NCBI RefSeq assembly: GCF_003428885.1
Contig: NZ_QQRU01000001.1
Span: 1-36,287, forward strand
Direction: 5' to 3'
DNA length: 36,287 nucleotides
Origin: Streptococcus sp. LQJ-218
GTDB lineage: Bacteria; Bacillota; Bacilli; Lactobacillales; Streptococcaceae
Below are positions 1 through 7,324 of this stretch, one piece after another. Numbering within the stretch: the first letter of the stretch is position 1; the number at the start of each line of letters is the position of its first letter. The translations under genes and the position numbers were made by a program. The notes beneath the pieces were generated by a model that had not been told where the DNA came from, made no database searches, and saw nothing but the letters and a program-made list of their open reading frames with translations.

Positions 1-91
1 TTATCCCAAATTTATTTGAAAGCTTCTCTATACTATATCCTTGCTTTCTAAGTTTATAGATCTGAACTTTATCCTCATAAGTTAATTTCAT
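1..91 (-). CDS. IS3-family transposase OrfA, N-terminal fragment (continues beyond window)
   Basis: The reverse strand from 91 encodes MKLTYEDKVQIYKLRKQGYS and ten more residues before the window ends. This is the start of the helix-turn-helix OrfA protein of streptococcal IS3-family (IS861/IS150-like) elements, which binds the element ends and, with OrfB, makes the transposase by frameshifting. The GGGGTG upstream of the ATG could be its ribosome binding site and lies inside a terminal hairpin. Only the first 30 codons are visible, so whether the gene is intact cannot be judged. Confidence 0.75.
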   Translation of the reverse strand, partial: MKLTYEDKVQIYKLRKQGYSIEKLSNKFGI

Positions 92-146
92 AATAAAAAC
101 ACCCCAAAAATTAGATTTTTTCTGTCTAACTTTTGGGGTGCAGTAC
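1..146 (-). mobile_element. End of an IS3-family insertion sequence
   Basis: The transposase start (91) is followed by an inverted repeat, CACCCCAAAAATTAGA (100-115) against TCTAACTTTTGGGGTG (125-140), and the terminal-looking sequence GTGCAGTAC. Read from outside, the end is GTACTGCACCCCAAAAGTTA, in the style of streptococcal IS3-family ends. The hairpin encloses the transposase ribosome binding site, as in other IS elements that suppress expression from read-through transcripts. The exact outer boundary (about 140-148) is not proven because the other end and the target duplication are outside the window. Confidence 0.6.
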
Positions 147-205
147 ACTTTTTGCCAAGTGGCGGAAAAAAGTAAAAGAAAAAGCTTCATTTTAGGTGTT
201 ATTAC

Positions 206-234
206 TTGTAAGAAAATAGGAGATGTGCTATACT
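206..234 (+). promoter_or_regulatory. Promoter of the rplU-prp-rpmA operon
   Basis: TTGTAA (206-211), 17-base spacer, TATACT (229-234) preceded by TG at 226-227, which gives an extended -10 element of the type favoured in streptococci. Transcription would start near 241, just where the structured leader begins. Confidence 0.75.
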
Positions 235-240
235 TGAAGA

Positions 241-408
241 GTTGACTATGCACGTTCCTGTGCAACCGCACGAACATCGTTGCTCGTGGTATAACAAATT
301 TAAACTTTGTTATATTTAGAGCTCTTCTTTTAAGTGGTTCGTCCCACGATGCTAGGCGAGTCTTCACAAATATTCGGGGAAACCCATAAAAATCATAGGA
401 GGTGCATA
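241..408 (+). ncRNA. Ribosomal protein L21 leader (autoregulatory 5' UTR)
   Basis: The 168-base leader of rplU folds into several hairpins: TGCAC/GTGCA (249-264), CACGA/TCGTG (269-288) and ATAACAAA/TTTGTTAT (291-313), followed by a region ending in the AGGAGGTG ribosome binding site at 397-404. Firmicutes rplU operons carry a conserved L21 leader that is thought to bind a product of the operon and limit its expression. Position, length and hairpins fit that family; the assignment is from context and not from a covariance search. Confidence 0.7.
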
Positions 409-723
409 ATGAGCACATACGCAATTATCAAAACTGGCGGAAAACAAGTTAAAGTTGAAGTTGGTCAAGCAGTTTACGTTGAAAAATTGAACGTTGAAGC
501 TGGTCAAGAAGTTACTTTTAACGAAGTTGTTCTTGTTGGTGGTGAAAACACTGTTGTTGGAACTCCACTTGTTGCTGGAGCTACTGTAGTTGGAACTGTT
601 GAAAAACAAGGAAAACAAAAGAAAGTTGTTACTTACAAGTACAAACCTAAAAAAGGTAGCCACCGTAAACAAGGTCACCGTCAACCATATACAAAAGTTG
701 TCATCAACGCAATCAACGCTTAA
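409..723 (+). CDS. rplU: 50S ribosomal protein L21
   Basis: The 104-residue product starts [19 protein letters not shown] and ends with the basic [15 protein letters not shown] tail, the expected length and sequence of streptococcal L21, which binds 23S rRNA in the large subunit. The start at 409 is chosen because AGGAGGTG lies 5 bases upstream; an in-frame extension to 334 only translates the leader RNA. It is the first gene of the rplU-prp-rpmA operon and is followed after 15 bases by prp. Confidence 0.98.
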
Positions 724-729
724 TTTTAA

Positions 730-1083
<354 letters not shown>

Positions 1084-1099
1084 CACGGAGGAAAACATT

Positions 1100-1393
1100 A
1101 TGTTAAAAATGACTCTTAACAACTTGCAACTTTTCGCCCACAAAAAAGGTGGAGGTTCTACATCAAACGGACGTGATTCACAAGCGAAACGTCTTGGAGC
1201 TAAAGCAGCTGACGGACAAACTGTAACAGGTGGATCAATCCTTTACCGTCAACGTGGTACACACATCTACCCAGGTGTAAACGTTGGACGTGGTGGAGAC
1301 GATACTTTGTTCGCTAAAGTTGAAGGCGTAGTACGCTTTGAACGTAAAGGTCGCGATAAGAAACAAGTTTCTGTTTACCCAATCGCAAAATAA
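1100..1393 (+). CDS. rpmA: 50S ribosomal protein L27
   Basis: The 97-residue L27 carries the Firmicutes N-terminal extension [12 protein letters not shown] followed by [15 protein letters not shown]; Prp would cut after the phenylalanine at residue 12 to expose the AHKKGGGS tail that reaches the peptidyl transferase centre. The prophage has inserted at the 3' end of this gene. The phage-side sequence supplies the last codon and stop (AAA TAA), so the protein ends normally in SVYPIAK. It is the last gene of its operon. Confidence 0.98.
   Translation: MLKMTLNNLQLFAHKKGGGSTSNGRDSQAKRLGAKAADGQTVTGGSILYRQRGTHIYPGVNVGRGGDDTLFAKVEGVVRFERKGRDKKQVSVYPIAK
1362..1386. other. attL: attL core (25-bp repeat at the rpmA 3' end)
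   Basis: The 25 bases 1362-1386, beginning AACAAGTTTCTG and ending ACCCAATCGC, are repeated without mismatch at 36263-36287. They encode the end of L27 (KQVSVYPIA). The integrase gene lies within 100 bases. The repeat could extend past the end of the window on the right side, so 25 bp is a minimum. Confidence 0.92.
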
Positions 1394-1415
1394 TCGCTCT
1401 AAGTAGCATTAAATA

Positions 1416-1449
1416 AGGCTTTCCGAGTTTTCGGAGAGCCTATTTTTTT
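1416..1449 (+). terminator. Intrinsic terminator downstream of rpmA
   Basis: AGGCTTTCCGA (1416-1426) pairs with TCGGAGAGCCT (1431-1441) in an 11-bp stem with one U-G pair, followed by a T run at 1443-1449. It lies on the phage side of attL, so the prophage provides the terminator for the host rplU-prp-rpmA operon in the lysogen. Confidence 0.88.
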
Positions 1450-1454
1450 GTTTT

Positions 1455-1475
1455 GATACCCACGCTGATACCCAT
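1455..1475. promoter_or_regulatory. Putative integrase arm-binding repeats, left side
   Basis: Two direct GATACCCA repeats start at 1455 and 1467, 12 bp apart, directly after the integrase stop codon. The same pair with the same spacing occurs at 36141 and 36153 beside attR. Tyrosine integrases with an N-terminal arm-binding domain use such short repeats flanking the core site, so these are the best candidates; binding is inferred. Confidence 0.65.
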
Positions 1476-1478
1476 ATT

Positions 1479-2585
1479 TTAAAAACCAATGTAAGAAGCG
1501 AACTTGTCAGCCACTTCATCCTTTGCTTTTTGAGTGACATGAGCATAGATGTCCATAGTGGTTTGAATATTCTCATGACCGAGTCTTTCCTGGACTTCCT
1601 TGATAGTAGCACCAGCTTCGAAGAGTAGTGAGCAGTGTGTATGCCTAAAGCCATGTGGTGTGATTCGTTTGAAATCAGGGTGCTTTCTCCAGATTCTGTT
1701 CAACATATTGTTGACATGGACAACACTCTTAGGTTCTCCATTCTCATTTTTAAAAAGAAGTCCTTTTGTACTATACTTGTGCCAATCCTTTAAAACCTTA
1801 ATTGTTTTTGAATCGAGAGTAATTGTTCGGGCACTCTTTTTTGTCTTTGGAGTCTGAAAGATAAGTTTATTATCTTCCCCCTTGGCCAAGGTTTGATTGA
1901 CAGTAATCTGTCCTTTTTTTAAATCAATATCAGACCATCTTAGAGCGCTAATTTCATTTTTTCGCATTCCGGTAAAAGCTAGTAATCTAAAATATGTCAG
2001 CATTTCAGCATCATCGAAGCCTTTTACGATTTTGAAAAATTCTTTCAGTTCTTCTTTATTGTAGAACTTTTCAAGTTCATCTGTATTATTTTTTTGTCGT
2101 TTAGGCTTCAGTGTCTTTCTCATCGGATTCGTTTCAATCAACTCCATTGAAATAGCGTAGTCAAAGATTTGATTTGCTATGCTGATGATTCCAAAAAATC
2201 TTTTGTATTCGTCTGCCCACTTATTAACTTGAGTTTGACACATGGTCATAGTAATCTTGTTTATAGCTTTATCTCCAAAAATCGGCAAGATATGACGGTC
2301 CGCAATGCTAGTCTGGCTTACGTAGGTTGACTCTTTAACAGTATTTTTATAATGGTCCTTCCAAATCTCATAGACTTGTAGAAAGGTGGTTGTAGTGGTG
2401 TTTTTTGCTCTGAATGTCTTTTTTTCATAGTCAGTCAGGCACTTTGCTTCAGCAAGTCTTGCCTCACGTTCTGTTTTAAAGCCACGACGGAAGGTTTGAA
2501 TCTTCTTGCCAGTCAACGGATCTAATCCGTGATAAGCCTTAAAATAGTAAGCAGTGATTCCGTTTTTTTGGTATTTTCCAATCAT
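1479..2585 (-). CDS. int: Phage integrase (tyrosine recombinase)
   Basis: The 368-residue protein has an N-terminal arm-binding type domain (about 1-60), a core-binding SAM-like domain (about 65-165) and a C-terminal catalytic domain (about 170-368). Visible active-site residues are Arg208 (FTGMRKNE), Lys near 249-250, His311 and Arg314 (HGFRH), His337 (LGHENI) and Tyr347. It should catalyse integration between attP and the rpmA 3' end, and excision with an accessory factor. The start at 2585 is supported by GAGG 8-9 bases upstream. It is the last gene of the leftward lysogeny cluster and ends beside attL, the usual arrangement. Confidence 0.96.
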   Translation of the reverse strand: MIGKYQKNGITAYYFKAYHGLDPLTGKKIQTFRRGFKTEREARLAEAKCLTDYEKKTFRAKNTTTTTFLQVYEIWKDHYKNTVKESTYVSQTSIADRHILPIFGDKAINKITMTMCQTQVNKWADEYKRFFGIISIANQIFDYAISMELIETNPMRKTLKPKRQKNNTDELEKFYNKEELKEFFKIVKGFDDAEMLTYFRLLAFTGMRKNEISALRWSDIDLKKGQITVNQTLAKGEDNKLIFQTPKTKKSARTITLDSKTIKVLKDWHKYSTKGLLFKNENGEPKSVVHVNNMLNRIWRKHPDFKRITPHGFRHTHCSLLFEAGATIKEVQERLGHENIQTTMDIYAHVTQKAKDEVADKFASYIGF

Positions 2586-2616
2586 TGATTTTACCTCACT
2601 TTTTTGATAAAATAGG

Positions 2617-2653
2617 TATAAGAAAACGACCTTTTTAATGGTTGTTTCTTATA
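2617..2653. promoter_or_regulatory. Long inverted repeat upstream of int
   Basis: TATAAGAAAACGACC (2617-2631) pairs with GGTTGTTTCTTATA (2640-2653) through 14 bp with one bulged A; the single wobble (G2628/T2643) pairs only in plus-strand RNA. There is no T run after it, so it is not a standard terminator. It lies 30-70 bases ahead of the integrase start and could be a protein-binding site that controls int. Confidence 0.5.
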
Positions 2654-2725
2654 ATGGATATTCAAAACCTTTTCTAATTGCTTGCCTGCTAGTAGATATT
2701 GGTTAAAAATATCTCCATTTGCTTT

Positions 2726-2770
2726 AGTCGCTTGCCTGGGTCGCCAAACTTTTAGCAAGTGACTTTTTTT
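2726..2770 (+). terminator. Rightward terminator inside the leftward lysogeny module
   Basis: AGTCGCTTGC (2726-2735) pairs with GCAAGTGACT (2755-2764), 10 bp including one G-U, followed by seven T (2764-2770). The G-U pair and the T run both fit transcription on the plus strand, opposite to the genes around it. It would stop rightward transcripts that enter from the rpmA side. Confidence 0.65.
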
Positions 2771-2781
2771 GTTGTCTTTTT

Positions 2782-3378
2782 TTATTCAAGTCCTGTTGCT
2801 ACTTTGGTAGTCAATAAGAAAGTGCCGTCATCTTGTTTTGCAAACGATAAAACAACACTCTTGTATTTAGTACCTAGTGAAGTGTAAGAGATTGTTTTGC
2901 TTTCATGATCATTCACTGAACTTGTGTTAGTATCGCTTGGTTCACCATGCTCTTTTATGATGTCGTCATATTTAGAACCGCCTGCACCGTTATTCATGAT
3001 ATCGCCAGTCACTAGCGCATCAAACTGTTCTTTTGTCCAGTTAAATTTAGCATCTTCTTCTTTTTGTGAAGATTCAATTGAAGAACTTGCTGAACTAACT
3101 GCTTGTTCCACATCTTTACCAACTTTATCAAGCGATGTAGCATACATAGCTTGAGTTGCAAGCACGATAGCAATCGAAACAACCGATAAAACAGTCCCAA
3201 TAATAGCTAGTGTTTTTGGTCTTTTTCGATTTACTGCAAAACCAATTAAACCGAAAATAAGAGCTAAAATAGCCAAAACGAATGAAAAATTATTGATAAT
3301 AGGCATCCATGAGCCAATTAGAGCCATCGCTCCAAAAATAATAGCCAAAATGCCTAAAACTTTGCGTTCTTGTTTCAT
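2782..3378 (-). CDS. Lysogeny-module membrane protein, unknown function
   Basis: The 198-residue protein has three hydrophobic segments in the first 80 residues (about 6-26, 29-49 and 57-78), a Ser-rich linker (about 90-108) and a soluble C-terminal domain (about 110-198) that resembles small PepSY/DUF3862-type folds found in prophage and conjugative-element proteins (FNWTKEQFDAL, then a conserved GEPS). The start has AGAGAGG upstream. It lies between the ImmA-like gene and int and is probably expressed in the lysogen. Membrane proteins in this position often block superinfection, but nothing in the sequence proves that role. Confidence 0.75.
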   Translation of the reverse strand: MKQERKVLGILAIIFGAMALIGSWMPIINNFSFVLAILALIFGLIGFAVNRKRPKTLAIIGTVLSVVSIAIVLATQAMYATSLDKVGKDVEQAVSSASSSIESSQKEEDAKFNWTKEQFDALVTGDIMNNGAGGSKYDDIIKEHGEPSDTNTSSVNDHESKTISYTSLGTKYKSVVLSFAKQDDGTFLLTTKVATGLE

Positions 3379-3429
3379 AATGAAACCTCTCTATCAGCTT
3401 TTAGTGTGAATCAGTTGTTGCACATATAT

Positions 3430-3810
3430 TTAATTTACTAATGATAAATATTCTTCCTTGACCATCGTTTCATCAGCGATGGTTTTTAGGTTATATTTTT
3501 CCATAAAGACCAAGTAATTAAATACGGTCTTATCTTCAGCGATATCCAATTCAGCTTTCATGAGGTGATGAATCATATTACGATTTGCTTCCAGCTCACA
3601 TTTCTCCCTAAAAAGATGATAAGTTTCTGGAGTGTGACCTCTATGGCCTATCTCATGTAAAGCGACTTGTACCCTTTTTTCATCAGATATAGAATCGCTC
3701 AAAAACATAGTTTTGAGAGCTGGAATGTAAAAAGCTTCATCTGGAAATAGACCATCTTCAAAAATCTCTATATCTATACCTAGATTTTGAGAAAATTCTT
3801 TTTCAGTCAT
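3430..3810 (-). CDS. ImmA/IrrE-family metallopeptidase
   Basis: This short protein (about 126 residues) has the zinc-protease motif ALHEIGHRG (HExxH) followed by a downstream Glu in KCELEANRN, the pattern of ImmA/IrrE proteins. In ICEBs1 and related phages ImmA cleaves the ImmR repressor and so relieves repression. It lies 11-17 bases after the ImmR-like gene, as in those systems. The start is either ATG at 3810 or TTG at 3816; the AAAGGTCGG Shine-Dalgarno sequence lies about 11 or 5 bases ahead of them respectively. Confidence 0.88.
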   Translation of the reverse strand: MTEKEFSQNLGIDIEIFEDGLFPDEAFYIPALKTMFLSDSISDEKRVQVALHEIGHRGHTPETYHLFREKCELEANRNMIHHLMKAELDIAEDKTVFNYLVFMEKYNLKTIADETMVKEEYLSLVN

Positions 3811-3827
3811 AAACAATCCGACCTTTA

Positions 3828-4193
3828 TTATTGTTTTCTGAGATAAATCTCTATTATGTTTTGAATTGCTTTTTTGTCTTCTTCAGTTAGTGGTTTACCA
3901 TTGAAGCGCATAGCAGTAGAGGCGAGCTCTTCAACATCTACCTCTTTGCCCTCAAAAAAGAATTGTTCTTTTGTGTTAGCAATAGCAGGGTTATCTGTTC
4001 GTCCGAGCAGGTAGTCAGTTGAGACATTGAAGTAGTCTGCGATTTCTTGTAGGCGGTCAGATTTAGGAGTCTTTTCTTTTAAAGTATAGAGGTAATTTAT
4101 ACTATAGCCTAAATCTTCGGCAACTTTTTGAAGACTTATTCCTTGTTTTTGGGCAAGTTCCTTAATCTTTTCAAGTGTGGAAAACATTGTCAT
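3828..4193 (-). CDS. ImmR/CI-like repressor (XRE helix-turn-helix)
   Basis: The 121-residue protein has an N-terminal HTH (ISLQKVAEDLGYSINYLYTL, then ADYFNVSTDYLLGRT) and a short C-terminal helical tail rather than a LexA-type peptidase domain. That matches ImmR-type repressors, which are inactivated by a partner protease and not by self-cleavage. The start at 4193 follows AAAGG by a few bases; an in-frame ATG at 4217 lacks a site. It is divergent from cro, with the operator region between them. Confidence 0.88.
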   Translation of the reverse strand: MTMFSTLEKIKELAQKQGISLQKVAEDLGYSINYLYTLKEKTPKSDRLQEIADYFNVSTDYLLGRTDNPAIANTKEQFFFEGKEVDVEELASTAMRFNGKPLTEEDKKAIQNIIEIYLRKQ

Positions 4194-4217
4194 ATTACCT
4201 TTTCTAAAACATGACAA

Positions 4218-4488
4218 AAAATATTTTATAAAAAAGTGTTATTTTCTATTGACAAAAATAATACTAAAGTGTAAAATGGTTTTTGTAAGTTAATAAGTTA
4301 GTAAAAAACAGAGTTAAAACTTATCTAAAAATAAATAGCTTTGGCGAGCAAGAAAATTGATAGATACATGGTTTTATCAAGGTTTTTAATTATGCTTTCA
4401 TTTTACACTATGGTGTAAAAGTTGTCAAGCGTTTTTATAAAATAATTTACTAACTCTTTAACTTAACTAATTAAAAGGAGGAGGTCAC
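4218..4488. promoter_or_regulatory. Lysis-lysogeny switch region with operators
   Basis: The 271-base gap between the divergent repressor and cro genes holds a perfect 20-bp palindrome, TTTTACACTATGGTGTAAAA (4401-4420), and a matching half-site GTGTAAAA at 4269-4276. The palindrome is just upstream of TTGTCA (4422-4427), a possible -35 for the rightward promoter. The half-site is beside ATAATA (4258-4263), a possible -10 (TATTAT) for the leftward repressor promoter. The promoter assignments are tentative because the spacers are not ideal; the operator repeat is clear. Confidence 0.65.
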
Positions 4489-4698
4489 ATGAGCCAACAA
4501 CATCTTAAATGGATTGAGCTTGTAAAAGAGCGAATTGAAAAACGTGGGTGGTCACAGACGGACTTGGCCATTGTTGTAGGTGTTAGTCCATCAGCCATCA
4601 CACAGTTACTGAAAGATGGAAAAGGGAGTGATGACTTGAAACTTCGCATTAACAAGAAGTTGCGAATCAACGAGTCATGGGAAAAATTTGAGGAGTAG
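4489..4698 (+). CDS. Cro-like XRE repressor
   Basis: The 69-residue protein is a single helix-turn-helix domain (WSQTDLAIVVGVSPSAITQL) with a short tail, the size of Cro proteins. It is the first rightward gene after the operator region and has a strong AAAAGGAGGAGG site. Cro would compete with the ImmR-like repressor at the operators and promote lytic growth. Confidence 0.88.
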   Translation: MSQQHLKWIELVKERIEKRGWSQTDLAIVVGVSPSAITQLLKDGKGSDDLKLRINKKLRINESWEKFEE

Positions 4699-4702
4699 AA
4701 AA

Positions 4703-4870
4703 ATGAGACCTAAACGATATCCGTATAGTGGTGGAAAAGAGTCCACCTTTGTAAAGACAGGCACTGAGTTAGTAAAAACATTAAACCTCTATACTAATAA
4801 TATGAATCCACAATTATTATATGTTGACACAATAACGTGGGGCGATATCTTGACGTGGCTTGTTTTATAG
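4703..4870 (+). CDS. Small early phage protein with KRYPYSG N-terminus
   Basis: A 55-residue protein starting MRPKRYPYSGGKESTF, with GAGGAG upstream of the ATG at 4703. I do not recognise a function. Its first 12 residues are nearly the same as those of the 11735 gene (MKPKRYPFSGAK), while the rest differs. It follows cro by 4 bases. A domain swap or a short shared binding motif would both explain the match. Confidence 0.6.
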   Translation: MRPKRYPYSGGKESTFVKTGTELVKTLNLYTNNMNPQLLYVDTITWGDILTWLVL

Positions 4871-4872
4871 AT

Positions 4873-4899
4873 AAAAAAACACCTGACGGAAATCAGGCG
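4873..4899 (-). terminator. Leftward (antisense) terminator
   Basis: CACCTGA (4880-4886) and TCAGGCG (4893-4899) form a stem that in plus-strand RNA has an A-C mismatch but in minus-strand RNA has a G-U pair. It is preceded on the plus strand by seven A (4873-4879), which is a T run on the minus strand. It therefore reads as a terminator for leftward transcripts inside a rightward operon. Confidence 0.6.
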
Positions 4900-4944
4900 C
4901 ATAGAAAAATAACCAATAAAATTATAACACATTAGGAGGCTCTT

Positions 4945-5211
4945 GTGAACATACTTAGCGAAGAATGTGAAAATGGTATCCGATCAGTAGTAAGAACTCA
5001 AGTCAAAGAATCATTCAAAGAATTTTTAGAGCATGAAACAACAGAAAAACGATGGCTGTCCATCGAAAGTGCAGCTAATTATGCTGATTGTAGTGCTAAC
5101 ACCATCAGAAAATGGTTAAGAATGGGTTTGAATCTATACAAGATTGACGGAACAAAAAGAATTGATAGAAATGAATTGGATAACTTTGTGCAGTCGCACT
5201 TAGTGATTTAG
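4945..5211 (+). CDS. Excisionase-like helix-turn-helix protein
   Basis: The 88-residue protein has a MerR/excisionase-type helix-turn-helix in its second half (WLSIESAANYADCSANTIRK, followed by IDGTKRIDRNELDNFV). Proteins of this type bind DNA and direct integrase toward excision. The GTG start at 4945 has AGGAGG at 4934-4939. It could instead be a general early regulator; the position soon after cro suits either role. Confidence 0.75.
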   Translation: MNILSEECENGIRSVVRTQVKESFKEFLEHETTEKRWLSIESAANYADCSANTIRKWLRMGLNLYKIDGTKRIDRNELDNFVQSHLVI

Positions 5212-5229
5212 AAGGAGAAGGATGAAAAA

Positions 5230-5658
5230 ATGACAGAACCAACTTTATCAAGCCAATTACTTGGCTTAGTAACGATCTTTATTGGGATCTTTATCCTGAT
5301 GCTGCTAACAGCTAAAAACGAAGAAGAAGCTGAACAAAAAACAGTAATCATCATCGAAGAAGCTGAAGACTTCAGAGAAATTGTTCGAAGAAACTTGAAA
5401 AATAGCGATAGGAAATCCACTTATGATACCCAGCCACCTGTCGGACTACCTTCATCGATTGAGGACGTACCACAAGTTTTTAGAGAATGCATCGAAGATT
5501 ATGACAGGCTCGCTCAGGACTACCAGGAAGAAGCAAGAATTAATGACCTTCTAAGAAGTCAAAATACGAATCTCTTAGAAGAAAATGGGCGTTTGCTTTA
5601 TCAGGAAATGACCATGGATTTCCGTCAGAATCCAAGAAAATGGAGGGCAAAGACATGA
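5230..5658 (+). CDS. Single-pass membrane protein with coiled coil, unknown function
   Basis: The 142-residue product has one hydrophobic segment (about residues 9-28, LLGLVTIFIGIFILMLLTA), a charged stalk, and a likely coiled coil (about 85-130). The function is unknown. The site AAGGAGAAGG precedes the ATG, and its stop overlaps the next start as ATGA, so the two genes are translationally coupled. Confidence 0.7.
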   Translation: MTEPTLSSQLLGLVTIFIGIFILMLLTAKNEEEAEQKTVIIIEEAEDFREIVRRNLKNSDRKSTYDTQPPVGLPSSIEDVPQVFRECIEDYDRLAQDYQEEARINDLLRSQNTNLLEENGRLLYQEMTMDFRQNPRKWRAKT

Positions 5659-5993
5659 CTGTTAGCCGTGACATGAGCGAGATGGAAATACGTGTGTTAA
5701 ACATGATCATGAATTGCGCTACTTTCGATTTGCCTATTCAAGCGAGTGAAATCCGCTTAGAAACCGGACTGTCGAAGCGTAAGCTGGAAGAGACTATCGA
5801 AAGCTTACGTGTCAATTTTGACCACCCTATCGTGGCTAAGAAGATGAAGCCAAATGGATATTACTTACCACGAAGCGAGGAGGAGCGACAAGCTGGGCTT
5901 GCTCCTTACCGTAGACAAATCTTGACGGAGCAAAAGAATCTGGCTGCGGTCATGAATATTGACCTAGAAAAATACTGGGGGAATAGAGCATGA
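5655..5993 (+). CDS. Winged-helix DNA-binding protein of the replication module
   Basis: The 112-residue protein contains a winged-helix-like region (MIMNCATFDLPIQASEIRLE, then GLSKRKLEETIESLR) and a conserved phage tail sequence with YYLPRSEEERQ. Proteins of this type often sit immediately upstream of dnaB in streptococcal phages. The start at 5655 is chosen because GGAGG lies 8 bases upstream and because it overlaps the previous stop (ATGA); its own stop overlaps dnaB in the same way. A role in replication control is inferred from context. Confidence 0.7.
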   Translation: MTVSRDMSEMEIRVLNMIMNCATFDLPIQASEIRLETGLSKRKLEETIESLRVNFDHPIVAKKMKPNGYYLPRSEEERQAGLAPYRRQILTEQKNLAAVMNIDLEKYWGNRA

Positions 5994-7324
5994 ATGAAGA
6001 ATTTAGAATACCCCCTCATGATCTAGTTGCTGAGCAATCTGTTTTGGGAGCGGTATTTATCGCACCTGACACAATCATTTCATTGGCAGATGAATTGATT
6101 CCTGATGATTTTTATAAACCAGCTAACAAGATTGTATTTAAGACCATGTTGTCTCTCTTTAAAAAAGGGGAGCCAATCGATACCACCACTATGGTGTCAG
6201 CTCTTACCGATCAAGGGCAGATTAAAGAAATTGGTGGCATAAATTATGTTGTCGAATTAGTGAACTCCACACCAACTTCCAAAAACGTGGAGCATTATGC
6301 AAAGTTAGTAAAAGAGAAGTCAACTCTAAGAAGAGTAATTGCTGATTTGTCGGACTCACTCTCTAGTGCTTATCAAGGCGATGTATCAATCAGTGACATC
6401 ATCTCAAAGACTGAAAAGTCACTGCTTGACATCAGCAATCAGAATACAGGTACAGAATTCCGTAATGTGGCTGATATCCTAGATACACATATGCAGATAG
6501 TCGAGACTCGCTCACAGACAGATGGATTCGTGACTGGTCTATCAACTGGCTTTGTAGGGCTAGATAAGATTACAACAGGCCTTCATGACGGGAATCTTAT
6601 CATCCTTGCTGCGCGACCTGCCATGGGTAAGACGGCGCTAGCTTTGAACATTGCAAAGCATGTGGCTGTACAGGAACATAAACCTGCTGTTATCTTTTCG
6701 CTCGAAATGGGAGCAGAAGAATTGATTGAGCGCATAGTGGCATCTGAGGGGATGGTTCCAGGTTATCATCTGAAGACTGGGAATCTTAGCACTGATGAGT
6801 GGAAAAGGCTTGTACAGGCGCAAAGCAATCTCTATGATACGCCTATTTTCGTGGATGATACTGCTGGTATTCGGATTTCAGAGATACGGTCAAAAGCTAG
6901 GAAATTGTCTCAAGAAATGGGTGGTCTAGGCATTATCATCATTGACTACTTGCAGTTAATCACTGGTTCAAAAGGTGAGAATCGTCAGCAGATTGTTTCT
7001 GAAATTTCAAGGGAATTGAAGATACTAGCAAAGGATTTGAAAGTACCCGTCATTGCCCTGTCACAGTTAAGCCGAGCGGTTGAGCAGAGACAAGATAAGC
7101 GCCCGATGCTGGCAGATTTGCGAGAGTCTGGCTCTATTGAGCAAGATGCAGATATTGTCGCTTTCTTGTATCGTGATGCCTACTACCAGAAAGAGCAAGC
7201 TGACAGTCAAGAAGCGAATAATGTGACCGAGCTAATCTTGGAAAAGAATCGGCATGGTAGTCTTGGAACAGTGAAGTTGTATTTTCACAAAGAATACACA
7301 AAATTTTCTAGTGTGGAGGAGTAG
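5990..7324 (+). CDS. dnaB: Replicative DNA helicase DnaB
   Basis: The 444-residue protein has the DnaB N-terminal helical domain (about 1-105), a linker, and a RecA-like C-terminal domain. Motifs seen are Walker A ARPAMGKT (208-215), catalytic Glu in SLEMG (near 239), Walker B IIIIDYLQL (315-323), LSQLSR (358-362) and the arginine-finger region EKNRHG (418-423). It unwinds DNA 5' to 3' as a hexamer at the phage fork. It overlaps the previous gene by 4 bases and runs straight into the next one, and a DnaC-like loader is encoded two genes downstream. Confidence 0.97.
   Translation: MNEEFRIPPHDLVAEQSVLGAVFIAPDTIISLADELIPDDFYKPANKIVFKTMLSLFKKGEPIDTTTMVSALTDQGQIKEIGGINYVVELVNSTPTSKNVEHYAKLVKEKSTLRRVIADLSDSLSSAYQGDVSISDIISKTEKSLLDISNQNTGTEFRNVADILDTHMQIVETRSQTDGFVTGLSTGFVGLDKITTGLHDGNLIILAARPAMGKTALALNIAKHVAVQEHKPAVIFSLEMGAEELIERIVASEGMVPGYHLKTGNLSTDEWKRLVQAQSNLYDTPIFVDDTAGIRISEIRSKARKLSQEMGGLGIIIIDYLQLITGSKGENRQQIVSEISRELKILAKDLKVPVIALSQLSRAVEQRQDKRPMLADLRESGSIEQDADIVAFLYRDAYYQKEQADSQEANNVTELILEKNRHGSLGTVKLYFHKEYTKFSSVEE

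Noticed and set aside
334..408. In-frame N-terminal extension of L21
   Set aside because: It translates the structured leader, and the normal L21 start at 409 has an ideal ribosome binding site.
1409..1654. Minus-strand open frame overlapping the end of int
   Set aside because: It is an alternate frame of the integrase and arm-site region with no start signal.
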